A stretch of 64,000 nucleotides of DNA. Origin: Symsagittifera roscoffensis. Taxonomy: Eukaryota; Xenacoelomorpha; Acoela; Convolutidae. Under the pieces are notes generated by a model. It had not been told where the DNA came from and made no database searches. It saw only the letters and a list, made by a program, of their open reading frames with translations. The DNA lies in contig NC_087066.1 in assembly GCF_963678635.1 (NCBI RefSeq), positions 44,815,624-44,879,623 of the forward strand, given 5' to 3'. Both the position numbers and the translations under genes were made by a program. Shown here piece by piece: positions 1 through 10,696 of this stretch; the stretch's first letter is position 1, and every line of letters begins with the position of its first letter.

Positions 1-1988
1 TGTTCAACCACTCCACACCCCTAGGTCTGTCAAAATGGATTCCGTCTGAAGACACATTCTCCGGGAAGGATCGCACCATCTGGTCTGCTACGTCCAACAA
101 TCTGACGGGAAGGACACTCCTCTGATGTATCTGCCTGATTATTTCGTTCAGGTTCCGCACTTTCTCATTCATTTCTATCGCATGTTGGTCGGCCTTCATA
201 TTATAAGTGATGGTTCAAACTGTGAGTATGGCGGGATCCATCTGAATCAGCAACTCCTCCAGAATTCAGCTCATTTTATCATGTAGCCTCATCACTTTTC
301 TTGACTCACCTCTGGACACGTCATTGGTCCCCATCATTAGAGTCACTGTTTGCATTCTTGCCATCCCCAGCATCTCGAGTGATGCCAACATCTGCGGCGT
401 TGCGGCTCCAGAGAAACTCAAGATTCCAGTCTGCCAGTGCGACTGGATCCGGGTCAGCACCCGTATCAGGCTGTCCTCTACAATCATGTGAACTGCACCC
501 TCCGGTATTCGTGGCTGTGTATAGTATTCAACCCAAGACGCGTCATGGCAACAATCCCTTCTCGCTCGATGCGCCGCGTTCCAATCCGTGCGGTTGTGCC
601 TGTGATATCTGCCATCCGTGTTCTTCTTATAGCTTGCGATCACCACATTCCTGACCGGTTGCTCCCTCCAAGTCGGGGGTAGCTCCGCTCTAGTTGGACT
701 TTCACGATTTCTCAGCTGCAGCCTCTCGTGTAATTCCTTGAGACACGACGAGCTCCCGCTCACCTGACTGCTGCTCGGGGTTGAGCTCGGGGTATATCCC
801 GCCAGTGCCACGTCCATCAGTGGGCGTATCCGTTGCGTCTCCAAACCACTCACGGAGGACACTGACTCGGTTGGTATCCACACTTCCAGTCCCTCGTTTA
901 TGTGTTCTTGAGCAGCGCGGTCTAAGTTGAATCGTCTCTTTGACCTGGGAGCCTCATCCACCTCCATACGTGACTCCGGCCTTGAGCCTGCAGCTGCTCG
1001 CTCCGTAGTCCTGGTCCCCTTTTCCTTTTGCCTGTCGAACTCTCGTTGTCGCCGCTGGATCTTTTCAAGTTCTGACTTCAACTGCTCGCAGTTCGCCTCG
1101 TTCTCTCGTACCCTTTGCTCTTGCTGGTACTCTGCCTTTAACATGTCAAGGTTACGCCGCGTCTGATCCCTCTCGAGGATCACTTGATCTCTCTCCAGAT
1201 TTGCTTGATCCCTCTCGAGTTTCGCGCTATCCCGGTCAAGAATCGCATTATTCCTCTCCCTCTGCACCCTCTCTAGTTCCCTCTTCAGGTTACTGAGGTC
1301 AGGATTTGTCTCATCCGTTTGCTGCGCTCGCATCATAGAAAGTGGCTTGCTCGTGGACTGGCCCGCCTATCTTGCCGGTGATCTGGTCGGTAATGGGAAT
1401 TCTCCCGCGCCGTACTCAGTGTTGTTGCTCAAGCCAGGATTTCTTGCCAAGTCGAATCCTCTCACACCTCCATCCGCAATCCAGGACAACCACCTGGTCT
1501 GTTCTTGTTTGGATATCCCTTCTGTGGTGTAGCCGACCATCAAGACAGCTTCTGTCGCGGACTCCCTGCATTCACCTTGCTCCTCTAACTGCAGGATGGC
1601 GTTCAACATCACTGCCATCCTCTCATCCACTTGGGTGTAGTCCAGGTCCTTCAAGCGTCTGTACAATTCATCGAGCGTAGGCCTCTTTAGCGCCGCAGGC
1701 ATAGATTTCCAAAATCGATCTGCCATTTTTACGATTTCTAGATGATCTTGCGTACCAACCAATTTGAGTATTACCGTACCAACCAAACTGAGTATTACCG
1801 TACGAACCAACTTGAGTACTTGAGAAATATCTCTTTTCCAATGTTACAGACCGTGAACTTTGTTCAAGACCTTCTTTTTTCTTCCAAATGAGTGTTGCTA
1901 GGTCGTCAAATCGATTTAACAAATCAATCTGAAAATAAAATCCATCATTTTGACCAATTTGTTTCATTCCTAACCTAAACCCCTCCAT
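1..1988 (-). pseudogene. Gene A of copy 1: coiled-coil SGNH hydrolase-like protein, partial at the window edge
   Basis: Three frames together match gene A of copies 2 and 3. The N-terminal domain (about 1,740-1,370, motif DELYRRL and the ending YGAGEF) is followed by a coiled coil (1,336-1,000) with heptads such as LERDQAN/LERDQVI, a linker, and the SGNH domain. Block I reads VEDSLIRVL at about 440 (Gly of the usual GDS replaced by Glu, Ser kept), block III reads GTNDVSRG, and the Asp-His block DGIHFD is at about 40-20 in the edge sequence. A TGA near 267 and another stop near 225 interrupt the region between blocks III and V. Follows pol after a 230-base spacer. The enzyme fold is well supported; substrate and role in the element are unknown. 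Confidence 0.78.
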
Positions 1989-2220
1989 TATTGTGGTTAA
2001 AACATTATCCCTCCATTTGTTTTACTAAAATAGTTCAATTGAAAGTTTTTAAGAGCATGCAGATTCATTTAATGTTTTAGCACCGTCAACTTTTGAAATT
2101 ATAATTGTCATGCCAATTACGTTAAAACCCATCTACCTGCTTCGAGATCCCCGTGTACCCTTACTCGAGATCCCCATGCACCCCTAACGCAAGACCTACC
2201 TTGTCCACCCGTCCCGTAGC

Positions 2221-3051
2221 TCAGGCGATGCTCAAGTAGTATTTCTTGTGTAGGTGTACCATTATTTCTGTTTCTGCGAAGACCACATGTAGGATAGCGT
2301 ACAGTTCCCTTGGGCTCAACTTGCCCCTGTTCGGGTCATAGACCGGCATCGAGACTTCCATTATTCCTCTTTCGACCATGAAGTCTCGCAGCCTTGTTAG
2401 TGCCAGCACCACGGGCTCAGGGTCTATTGTGTTCCTTTCATTGACCCTCGTTACCAGAAAGCACAAGTACTTCCCCGGAGCCTGTGAAACTGATGTGGGA
2501 AGTGCAGCCATTCCTCCCAACCCCGGTCTCTGTCTGAATAGAAACTGCACATTCTGGTACTCTCTCTTGAAGTAGGCCTCTAGTCTTGATTTGAAGCTCA
2601 TGTCCGCCGTTATACAGATCGCGCTGGTCCTGTCTGACAGAATGAAGTCGCTGTCCGTAATCAGGATGTTCTCTGAATATTCATTTGGAATTTCAAATTT
2701 TGTTTTGAAATTCCTCCCTATGGTAGGCTCAGCCTCCTCCTCATCCAGTTCCAGCCCGCTCTTTTCTCTCACTTCTCTGAGTTTCTTTATCATCAAGTTT
2801 TCGGTGTGGGTAAGTCCTACCTCCACTCCCCGGACAAAAATATTTATCGACGTCCACGTCGATGATGCTGGGTCTAAATTATTGGGTGGTATTTCGAGCG
2901 GCCTGTCGGTTGCCGTCCAACCGAAGAGGGAATCTTTCTTTTTCCCGTGTTTTTCCGCCGACATGTCGACTTGCTGGATGCTTTGCTCCTCATCACTCTT
3001 ACGCTTGACATCGCGCATCCACTCTAGTATCCTCAAATTTGTATTTTCCAT
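2221..3051 (-). pseudogene. Pol C-terminal extension with macrodomain-like fold, copy 1
   Basis: 276 codons ending in HLHKKYYLSIA. The last ~150 residues resemble the TARG1/OARD1 type of macrodomain (ADP-ribose binding or hydrolysis): a CIT-x-DM segment, a basic helix followed by VQ-x-LF-x-Q, a hydrophobic strand GKYLCFLVTR, a SMP strand, and a closing VF-x-ET-x-I-x-V strand, in that order and with similar spacing. The glycine-rich ligand loops and the catalytic Lys and Asp of that family are not obvious (Arg at the Lys position), so activity is doubtful. One frameshift near 3,051-3,075 separates it from the rest of Pol; copies 2 and 3 carry the same domain at the end of pol, so it belongs to the polyprotein. 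The family assignment is from memory and needs a profile search. Confidence 0.68.
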
Positions 3052-3056
3052 CCTCT

Positions 3057-3839
3057 CTATCTCGCTCTGTTCCAGATTCGTCTCTTGCTCGGTGTGGAGT
3101 AGTCTTCCTGCGGGTAGTGTTCACTATCGTTGATGATTTGCCATTCATCGTCGGCTGCTAGTTCGCCCACACTCAGTAGCTCTTTGCATAATTCATCCGG
3201 CTGTATCTTATCAGTCAAAAAGTCATCCCCGTACCTATTGTACCTCATGCTTGTCCGTTTGCGATTGCCACTCCTTGTTCCCGCTGGTATCGGCAAGTCT
3301 GGTTCTGTCCATTTCGGCGCCTCGTCCTGCTCCAGATCTTTCCAGTCTTCTTCCACAAAGGATTCCGCCTCTGAGTCCGCTTCTCTCTTTTCATTATCAT
3401 CCAAACTCAAGTCCTCGTTGCCATCATTTTTCTCTCTGGTGCCCTTTTCGTTCACTTCGCAAGCTGGCTCCACCAATAGGTACTCTAGTCCCTCCATGTT
3501 CTGAGGTACGCACCAGTCTTCTGGGGATGGGACATGAGGTTTCAAGTTTTCATAATGCGCTGCACTCCCCGTGCTCAAGCGGTAGAACCGTTCTTGCTGG
3601 TGCACTTCCGTTATCATGAACGGTCCTCTCCGTTTCTTAATTAGTTTCTTTGTCCCTTTGGGAGGTATAACATTCTGGAAGACCCAGACGTATTGGCCCA
3701 CTGCATATGGTTTCGCTTGCAGTATTTTCTCGTCGTATTTCTTCCGCTGTCTCATTTGTGCTTGCGATGTGTTCCTCCTGCAGAGCTCGTTTAGTTCCTG
3801 CTGTCTCTTAACCGCTTCTTTCACATAAGCTTGAGGCAA
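3057..3839 (-). pseudogene. Pol, integrase C-terminal region, copy 1
   Basis: Covers the segment just after the integrase core: a basic helical stretch (about residues 1-45), then the typical gypsy integrase C-terminal block with VGQYVWVFQ, the RRGPFMITEV strand and YENLKPH, followed by an acidic linker rich in Glu/Asp and the conserved string RYNRYGDDFL. It overlaps the preceding frame by 32 bases, which marks a frameshift at about 3,810-3,850. At its 3' end the frame diverges from copy 2 after the TPSKRR residues, a second shift leading into the macrodomain frame. The integrase C-terminal part binds DNA in known elements; the acidic tail is of unknown role. Confidence 0.85.
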
Positions 3840-5937
3840 TGTCTTTTCCCGTTCGTGTTATGGGTAAAAGAATGTTAGAGACATCGCTATTTTCCTGCCC
3901 GTCAACATCATGAAGGGACTGATTCCTGTTGCTGAGTGTTGCGTTCTGTTGTATGCCCAGAACCACTTGCGGCAGATATTTATCCCAGTCTGTTATGTAT
4001 CTTGAGCAGTATACCCTCAGCATATTCACCAACGTTCTATTCTGTCTCTCCACTAACCCGTTGGTCTGGGGATGGTAGGTCGTTGAGTGCGCTTGAGCAA
4101 TGTGTGACCTCTTCATCAATTCTTTTGTCAGGTCCCCCACGAAGGCTTTGCCGTTGTCCGACTGAAATGTCATGAGACAACCATACCGTGATATCCAATG
4201 TGTTATAAGGTGGTCACAAGTATCCTCTGCCGAGGCTGTCTGACACGGCACCGCTTCTGCCAACTTTGTGAAATGATCTATTATGACCAGTATCTGGTTA
4301 TATCCCGATTCTGTCATACAGATCTTTTGATGGTCTATCTGAACAACCTCGTTAAATTCCGAGCTTTCAACGGACTTGAGTGGGAATTTCATTTTCCTTG
4401 GGTCTTTCACTTGCAGGCATGCATTCACCCATCTCTCGCAAGCTTTCCTTAATCCTGGCCAATCAAACCTGTGAAGTAATCTTTGTTGCACCTTGTCTAT
4501 CCCCTGGTGCCCCATTTGATCATGCGATCTGAATAACACTTCAGTCTGATACAACTGTGGCAATATGATGAAGTTACTCTTGTGTAATATCTTCTCCTCA
4601 TCTTTTCTCTTGCATGCTACCACCCCATCAGCTGTGTGGTAGAGTAAGTCTTTTCTGTCTTTGTAGAACTGGCTCAATATCTTGTAGCTGACTTCTTCCA
4701 GGTCCCCCTTCTCTTTGGACCCCGTCCGGATCCATTTGGAGAGGTTACTTGTCATCTTGTCATTCTTTTGGGCCCGTAATAGATCCGACAGCCTATATCT
4801 CGCCTTGACGTGTTCTCTTAGTGCCATTATCCGACCATTCATTTCTCCAGGGTTGTGGATGTCATCCTTCAGCTTTACGCATACTATCCTCCTCATGATC
4901 TTCCTGTCATCTTCTGGCACCAGATTTGTTCTGACATTTGAGTTGCACGATAGCTCCCTAAATGGTTTCCTCGACACTGCAATTTTCTCAAGTTCTTCAC
5001 CTCCTCGCACTTCCTGCTGATCCAAGTTGTACGTTCCTGAGGAGGGATCCGTCTGTAGCTCTCTGTCTCGGTGCCTCATCTTCTCTTCCGCCAGTATCGT
5101 GCATAGACTACTTTGGTCATCGCTGCTCTTCTCTGAGTCTTCATCCCATTCTTCACTCTCCCCGGACATTTTTTCTTCTTCAGCATCTTCCTTCGCTCTT
5201 GGCCACTCTCCGGACTCTTGACCTATTCCAAGGAGTTCAGCCTCATCTTTGAAGGCCACCTTTTTGCTCCTAACCCGAGTCCGCTCAAGTATGTCTTCAG
5301 GGATTTTATCAACCAATGCCTGCACGACTTCTCTCTCACCAGATTTATTTTCTTTACTGGAGTCCTCGCCACTATCCGCTTTCTTCCTTCTCAGAATCGT
5401 GACTTCTGGTTCCTCTTTGCCCTTCTCTTTGATCACGGGCCTATTGTCCGCCAGTTTCTCGAGTAATCTCCTCAAGTCATCATCTATCACTGCTCTCCCC
5501 GTCTCTACTTGGTTCAGGTCATAGCCTTTCGCCTTGAGTGTCTCCCTCACAATTTTCGACCTGAGTATTATCTCCATTGGCATCCCTTGGGTTCTTTTCA
5601 AGATTGTTTTCTCTGGAGGCTCCTTTGGTAATTCGGGGTGATCTCCTATCGGTTTGCCTGACTTGTTGAGCCATCTCATGAGTGGAAGACTATCATACGT
5701 TTCCTTATCCATGAAGGAAAAACCATCTTTGATTTCGGGCCTATTTGCCTCTCTTTGTTCTTGCCTCTCGTAGAATTCCGTCTTCTTACTCAAGCTATCG
5801 GCATTTTGATGTTTGTTTCTTGTCCTATGCTCAATTATCATGTTGTATCCGTCCAGTCGAACTATCCACCTTCCAATGTAGCTCTGTTCCATTGAGTACG
5901 TTTTCAGCCAGCTGAATGCCCTGTTGTCGACTCGCAA
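3808..5937 (-). pseudogene. Pol, end of RNase H, acidic linker and integrase core, copy 1
   Basis: 709 open codons. It begins with the last catalytic Asp block of RNase H (RVDNRAFSWL) and the usual gypsy tether ending in KHQNADSLSKK. A long charged linker follows (about residues 60-420). The integrase starts with the H-H zinc-binding half (HDQMGHQGI) and Cys residues near RWVNAC, then the DDE core: first Asp in QIDHQKI (4,321-4,341), second in SDNG (4,150-4,161), Glu in NGLVERQNR (about 4,049-4,073). All three catalytic acids are present. The frame is lost after the PQVV residues where copy 2 continues into GAYNSTQHS. Long compared with usual gypsy integrases because of the linker. Confidence 0.9.
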
Positions 5938-6943
5938 CTTGAATGGCTCGCTGCCTCACCGCGAACATCTCTGTTTTTGGCGCCCCGTACTTCATTTCCG
6001 TATCACTCAAGACTTTACTCCCGTACGCTATTGGTCTTAAGACTGTCTTCCCGTTCCATTCCTGTTCTTGATAGAGAATGCCAGAAATCGCGACTACCGA
6101 CGCATCCGTGTCCAGCACGTACATTCCTTTTTCCGTTGGCAACCTAGCACCGGTGCCTCGCACAACTCCTTCTTTATTCTCTGGAATGATTCTTCCGCCG
6201 CGTTGTTCCACGTGAACTTCTTGCCTTTGGGCCTCATTAGTTGTTGCATCGGGTATACTTTGTCCGCTTAGCCCTTGATGAACTCCCTGTAGTAGTTCGC
6301 AAAACCCAGGAAGATCATCAATTGATGTTCCGTCTTTGGCAATTCCCAAGTCAGAATCGGGGTCTGGTCTGATGCCATGCCTGTCCACCATCCTTCCCAA
6401 GTATTTGATCGAGTCCTTGAGTATCTCGCACTTTGACGGTTTGCACTTTAGTCCTGACCTCTTCATGCATGCAAGCGCCTCGTCTAGTCGATCGATGTGG
6501 TCCTCCAGTTTGGGCGTCGCAATTACCACGTCATCCACGTAGCACATTACTAGGTTGCCGTATTTCTTTGTCACACCTATCAATGCGTGTGCCATCGACC
6601 GTCGAAATGTAGCCGTGGCATTGCAAAGACCAAATGGCATCCGTTTCCATTGAAACAACCCCAGCTCGCAGGCGAACCCCGTTTTGTCCCTGTCCTGCTT
6701 CCTCAGTGGGACCTGCCAGAAAGCCGATCCTAAATCAAGAGTCGTAAAAAATTTTGCATCACCTAACTTCGAGAGACTCTCATCAATTCTAGGTATGGGA
6801 TATGCATCCTTCACCGTGACGGAGTTCAGATACCGAAAGTCACAACAAAACCTCAATTGGTCGCCTTTCTTTTTGGCCATCACTACTCCACACACCCACG
6901 GTGATTTGGATGGTTCTATCATATCATACTCTAGTAAGGTCAC
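5831..6943 (-). pseudogene. Pol, reverse transcriptase and RNase H, copy 1
   Basis: Reverse transcriptase with FRYLN, TLDLGSAFWQV (first catalytic Asp), MPFGLCNA and YVDD (6,530-6,541); the catalytic residues are intact. After GIRPDPD the protein diverges from copy 2 for about 80 residues and then returns in the RNase H block LDTDASV (6,099-6,116), which indicates a compensating pair of frameshifts near 6,350 and 6,140. A third shift after APKTEMFAV (about 5,960) moves RNase H into the overlapping downstream frame. Copy 2 carries the same region at 33,568-34,650. Confidence 0.92.
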
Positions 6944-7188
6944 TATTTTTTTCTACATGCATCCGATTTGTGCGGGGTCATGCGCCTCGCCCCCTCCCTG
7001 TGCTGTACCGCAGACTCCTTAAGCTCTATTTCTTGTTCAACGAAATTACAACATCCAATGTCTGCCATATGTTTCGAAAAAACGTCCTCGTTCCGCTCTA
7101 GTACGTCCTTGCTGGCCTCGAGCTGTTCATCTGTTACCTTACCCCTCAAGTGCTCCATTTCAGGTAAAACTGGTTTATCCACTTCCAT
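6943..7188 (-). pseudogene. Pol, segment between protease and reverse transcriptase, copy 1
   Basis: 81 codons beginning MEVDKPVLPEMEHLRGKV, with FSKHMADIG and an acidic strand before RT, the usual lead-in of gypsy reverse transcriptases. The matching piece in copy 2 is at about 33,375-33,590. A stop and frame change at 6,943 separates it from RT. It lies 6 bases after the Gag-protease frame. Confidence 0.75.
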
Positions 7189-7193
7189 CTCCT

Positions 7194-9368
7194 CTAGTGT
7201 TGGTTTTTCTGCGAAATTTGATCAGCTCGAAAGTCCATCGTCTGTCTCTGACTTAAGTGATTTTCCAAGACCTGATGAACCTTTATTTTTTTCAATCGTC
7301 TCAAGATACAAATTTTTCCCCTATGATTGGGACAATCAATAACTTCATTCTGTTTTGGATTTTCAGTCATTTCATATCGAGTTTTCACCGGTAAAGCATA
7401 TCCCAGCTTCCTTCCCCTTTGTATCGTGATGGGTACATCAAGAGTATTCAACAAGACACTGACGCAGAGGCCGCTCTTGGTTATTGAGAAGGATCGTCCT
7501 AAAACAGCAGCACTTTGACTATTAGGAGTTGGGACTATGCATACTTGCTTGTTATCACTTAGTTCATTATGGTTTTTCATTCGCAAGCTTACAATTGCCG
7601 CTACGTTCGCTTTCAGCCTCACTGTCCTACTCAAGAATACCGGTGCTTTATTTTCATTCGCCATTATTAAATTTACCGGTTTAATTGCGTACCCTCTATC
7701 CGGGTTCCGTATCCTGAACATAGCATTGTTTAAATCAATCGTTACGTCAAAGTTCCTGATGAAGTCTCTGCCTAAAATGAATTGGTCAGACTCATCTAGG
7801 TTTTCTACCACGAGAATGCTCATCCACAGGTTGCGTTCCCCCAGGTTTAGGGCTATTATTGGTGTTCTGCCTAGCACCCGCAGCGCCCCTTTGTTTGCAG
7901 CTGACAGCCGTATTCTCGAGTCTATCAAATCATCCTTGTTGAAGTCCATTCGCTCCCAAGTTTCAATTGGTATAACACTCAAGACTGCTCCCGTACCAAG
8001 TAACCCACGTAACTGAGTCTTCTTGCCACTTATGTCAAGTACGTGTGCTGATACATCTGCCTCCGTCCCGATGTGCATTGCATCTTCTTCCAACATGGCG
8101 CAGTGTCCAATCGATCTCAATTTCACATCTTCTTTGCCAACGTAGATCTGTCCGGCTAGGTCTTCGTCGCATGTTATCATAGTTTTCATGTAGATGTTTA
8201 TCCGGTCTATGTTTAACATCACCTCATGCGGACCATAAGCCTCCGTATATCTGTTCTCGACGCGGACTGACTTGCTCCCACCTCTTGTTAGTAGTGCCCT
8301 CAGGGCTCTAGAAGTTGTCTGCGGACTTATTGCACTTAAGTAGTCTGCGTACACATCAATGTGCATTACTGTCTGATCGCTGGGTTCGCTTAGATTCCTC
8401 GTTACTTCGTGACCGCCCACTGTGATTATTGACATTATCCTGGCTCCAATCTTCGTTATGCCGAATGGCTTTCCCGTCACCATTTTCAGAGTATTGCAGT
8501 TTCCACTCTTTGTCGCTCCCACTTCGGCTTCTGGCTTTGGTACTAACCCACTTAACGTCTCGTTCAACTTCTGCCTTTCAATCTCCTGTTTCAATCGTTG
8601 CTCGATTTCCTTCGTGGCTAGGTCTTGTTTCACTTTGTTGATGGCCTCTGCAGCTGCTCTCTCATAATTTATCTCTAGAGAATTCATGGCTTTGGCCTCC
8701 ATGGCACTCTTGACTTGCGTTACAGCCTTCACCGTCTTGGTTGGTAATTCCGCACTCGGTGCCTCCGAATTTTTTGTTTCAAACTCAGTTTGTCTGTTTC
8801 TCTGGTTCTGCACCGCCGCCAACGCCAACTTGTGCTTCAGGTGACTCTGGTTCTTTATTGCTTCCCAAAACAATGGACAGTCCATCCTGACGTGCCCCTC
8901 TTGATTGCAGAAGAAGCATCTCGCACCTGTTTTGATGATCAAGCCTCTATAGAACTCATGTTCTTCCATCTGGCTCATATCTTCCTCATCCGGTGCATAT
9001 CCTAAACTCTTCTTGCCCTGCTTGTACGTCGTGCAATCCGCCACGTGATGATCCGCTGACCCGCAACTTGTACATGATCTACGTTTGTCTATCTCATCTC
9101 TAGGCTTGTACCATGACGACCTTTGTGGTTGACTCCCCCCTTGCATATTCCTGTTCTCTGAGTACGAGTACTTCTTCGGATTCATCAGCATGTACTCCCA
9201 TGACTTTTGTCTCATCTCTTCTGGAGTCGGTGCACTATCTTTCGACAGTGTATAGTACGTTGCCAACATTGTTCTCAAGTCGTCACTTTTTACCCCATCG
9301 ATGAACTTCGAGGCGATCCTAAAGTTCCTTCTGTTTGTTGACTCTTCAGGATCACTCCTTCGTCTCAA
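7194..9368 (-). pseudogene. Gag nucleocapsid zinc knuckles and aspartic protease, copy 1
   Basis: 724 open codons joining the end of Gag to the protease. Two CCHC knuckles (C-x2-C-x4-H-x4-C) lie at 9,033-9,074 (CTSCGSADHHVADC) and 8,877-8,918 (CFFCNQEGHVRMDC). After a charged coiled region and a ~170-residue domain of unknown function comes a retropepsin-like domain with GLL-GTGA-VLSVI, the hydrophobic strand of the fold, and the closing FILGRDF block. The active-site triad reads GTG instead of DTG (codon 7,995-7,997): the catalytic Asp is lost by one apparent A-to-G change. Copy 2 keeps the Asp but has DKG. Gag and protease share one frame here, with no visible frameshift site between them. 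Confidence 0.88.
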
Positions 9369-9871
9369 GCTCTCGAGATCATCCAGGAACCGATCAATTG
9401 TTCAGCGTCCCTTTGCCTTTACTTTTCAAATTTCATCATCGCTTGGTGACCCTTCATACCTGACCCGAATCGATTCAACAATATCTCGAAGATCTTGTCC
9501 GCAGTATTGCGTTCCTCCTCCTTTTTCGCATTTACACATTTTAACGCTGTGCCTTCTAGGTTGCTCAATATCGCCGTGCAGGCTTGTCTCTTGTCATTCA
9601 AGTTGTTTTGTTCCAGGTGTAGTCTCATGACTTCTACCCATGTGTCGATGGACCCATCTGAGTGATCTTTAAACTCTTTCGGCTTCTTGAAGGTTTTCCT
9701 GGATTTGTCACCTCCTCTTTCACTTGAGTCAGTGTTCCGCGTGGCGAAGGCCTCCAGTGTCATGTTCATCATTTCCCAGGTGCTCGCCCACGTCATGACA
9801 TTCGGTCCCACGTTATTATTCGTCGTGGAAAACCCTGGACCACTCGTCGTATTTGCGGATCCACTCTTCAT
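9369..9871 (-). pseudogene. Gag capsid-like region, copy 1
   Basis: Contains the typical retrotransposon Gag block: FKKPKEFKDHSDGSIDTWVEVM, a helix ending ACTAILSNLEGTALKCV, and ILLNRFGSGMKGHQAMMKF. The same block stands at 30,930-31,200 in copy 2. The frame stops at 9,419; the sequence up to 9,369 continues in the next frame into DRFLDDLESLRRRSDPEES, so one frameshift lies at about 9,390-9,420. Confidence 0.8.
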
Positions 9872-10300
9872 AATTGTCTTGGCCCCCCGGTGCTGTGCTT
9901 GCTGTATCCCGGGTTACCGGAACGGTGTTGATTCCCGTTTGTTCCGTTGTGGTTCCACGAAATCGACTTTGTTGCCTTGTGTTCGATTTGTTACCAGATT
10001 GTCTTATGTTATAGAGTTTCTCAAGATGGCATCCAATTTGGACTGTATGGCGCACGAACTCTTCGCCTGGTCTCTGCTCATAGTGTCCATCCTCGTCTCC
10101 AGATTCCCTAGCTTACTGCTCACGGTGTCATACCGTTGCTTCATTTCTTGCATGTCTTTCTTGATGTTCTTCTCTCGGTCTTTGTCAGAGGCCTCTACCT
10201 TGTCTGACATCTGCTGAAGCTTTTCTTCCGTCGCCCTTGCCAGGTTAAAATAGTTGTCCAGGTACTCGTTTTTGTTGTATCTTATTTCCTTCCTTATCAC
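9816..10300 (-). pseudogene. Gag coiled-coil region and Thr-rich linker, copy 1
   Basis: Two overlapping frames. The first (10,300-10,004) is a charged helix (NKNEYLDNYF, EEKLQQMSDKVEASDKDREKN) predicted by eye as a coiled coil; the second (10,055-9,816) is a Thr/Asn-rich linker. The same order stands at 30,310-30,850 in copy 2. The upstream stop TGA at 10,304-10,306 replaces a codon read as Arg in copy 2 (RQELQKEL), so it is a nonsense mutation in the same frame. Confidence 0.7.
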
Positions 10301-10303
10301 TTC

Positions 10304-10696
10304 TCAATCCTCCTCGCTGCATTTTAGTTTTTTGTCGATCTGATCTAACTTCGCCATTAAATCGCCCAGCTCAAGAGAAGATGTTGTTTCATGGTCAGCT
10401 GTTGCCCCATGTTTGACCTGATCATCGTCTTGGTTTGCCTCTGTTGTTATCGTGGAAACTATTCCAAACGTTTTGCCTTTCTCGGTCTTTGGTTCTTCCT
10501 CCACTATGTCTCTTGATTTCATTCCGACCATCATTGCGAACCCCTCTGTGAATGACGTTCTTTTCGTTTGAGACTCATCCTTTATGGTTTCTGGCGTGTT
10601 GCCCGTCGTGTCCTCCACAGTGTCTATCGACGAGAAGTCCATCATTTTTTGCTTTTCTTCTTCTGCATTCGGCATTGGTGTCGACTCCGTTGTCTT
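10304..10696 (-). pseudogene. Gag N-terminal acidic region, resuming after the nested insertion, copy 1
   Basis: Starts inside the reading frame at KTTESTPMPNAEEE, which copy 2 has as NTTESTPMPNAEE directly after its own MVNTRS start region. The missing first 44 codons are at 25,063-25,194 on the far side of the insertion. Rich in Glu, Thr and Ser, no recognised fold. The ATG at 10,675 is an internal Met, not the real start. Confidence 0.82.
10694..10696. repeat. Left copy of the CTT target-site duplication (right copy 25,063-25,065)
   Basis: Copy 1's gag reads correctly if one CTT is counted. Three bases is short for gypsy integrases (usually 4-6), so the true duplication may be longer and mutated. 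Confidence 0.45.
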
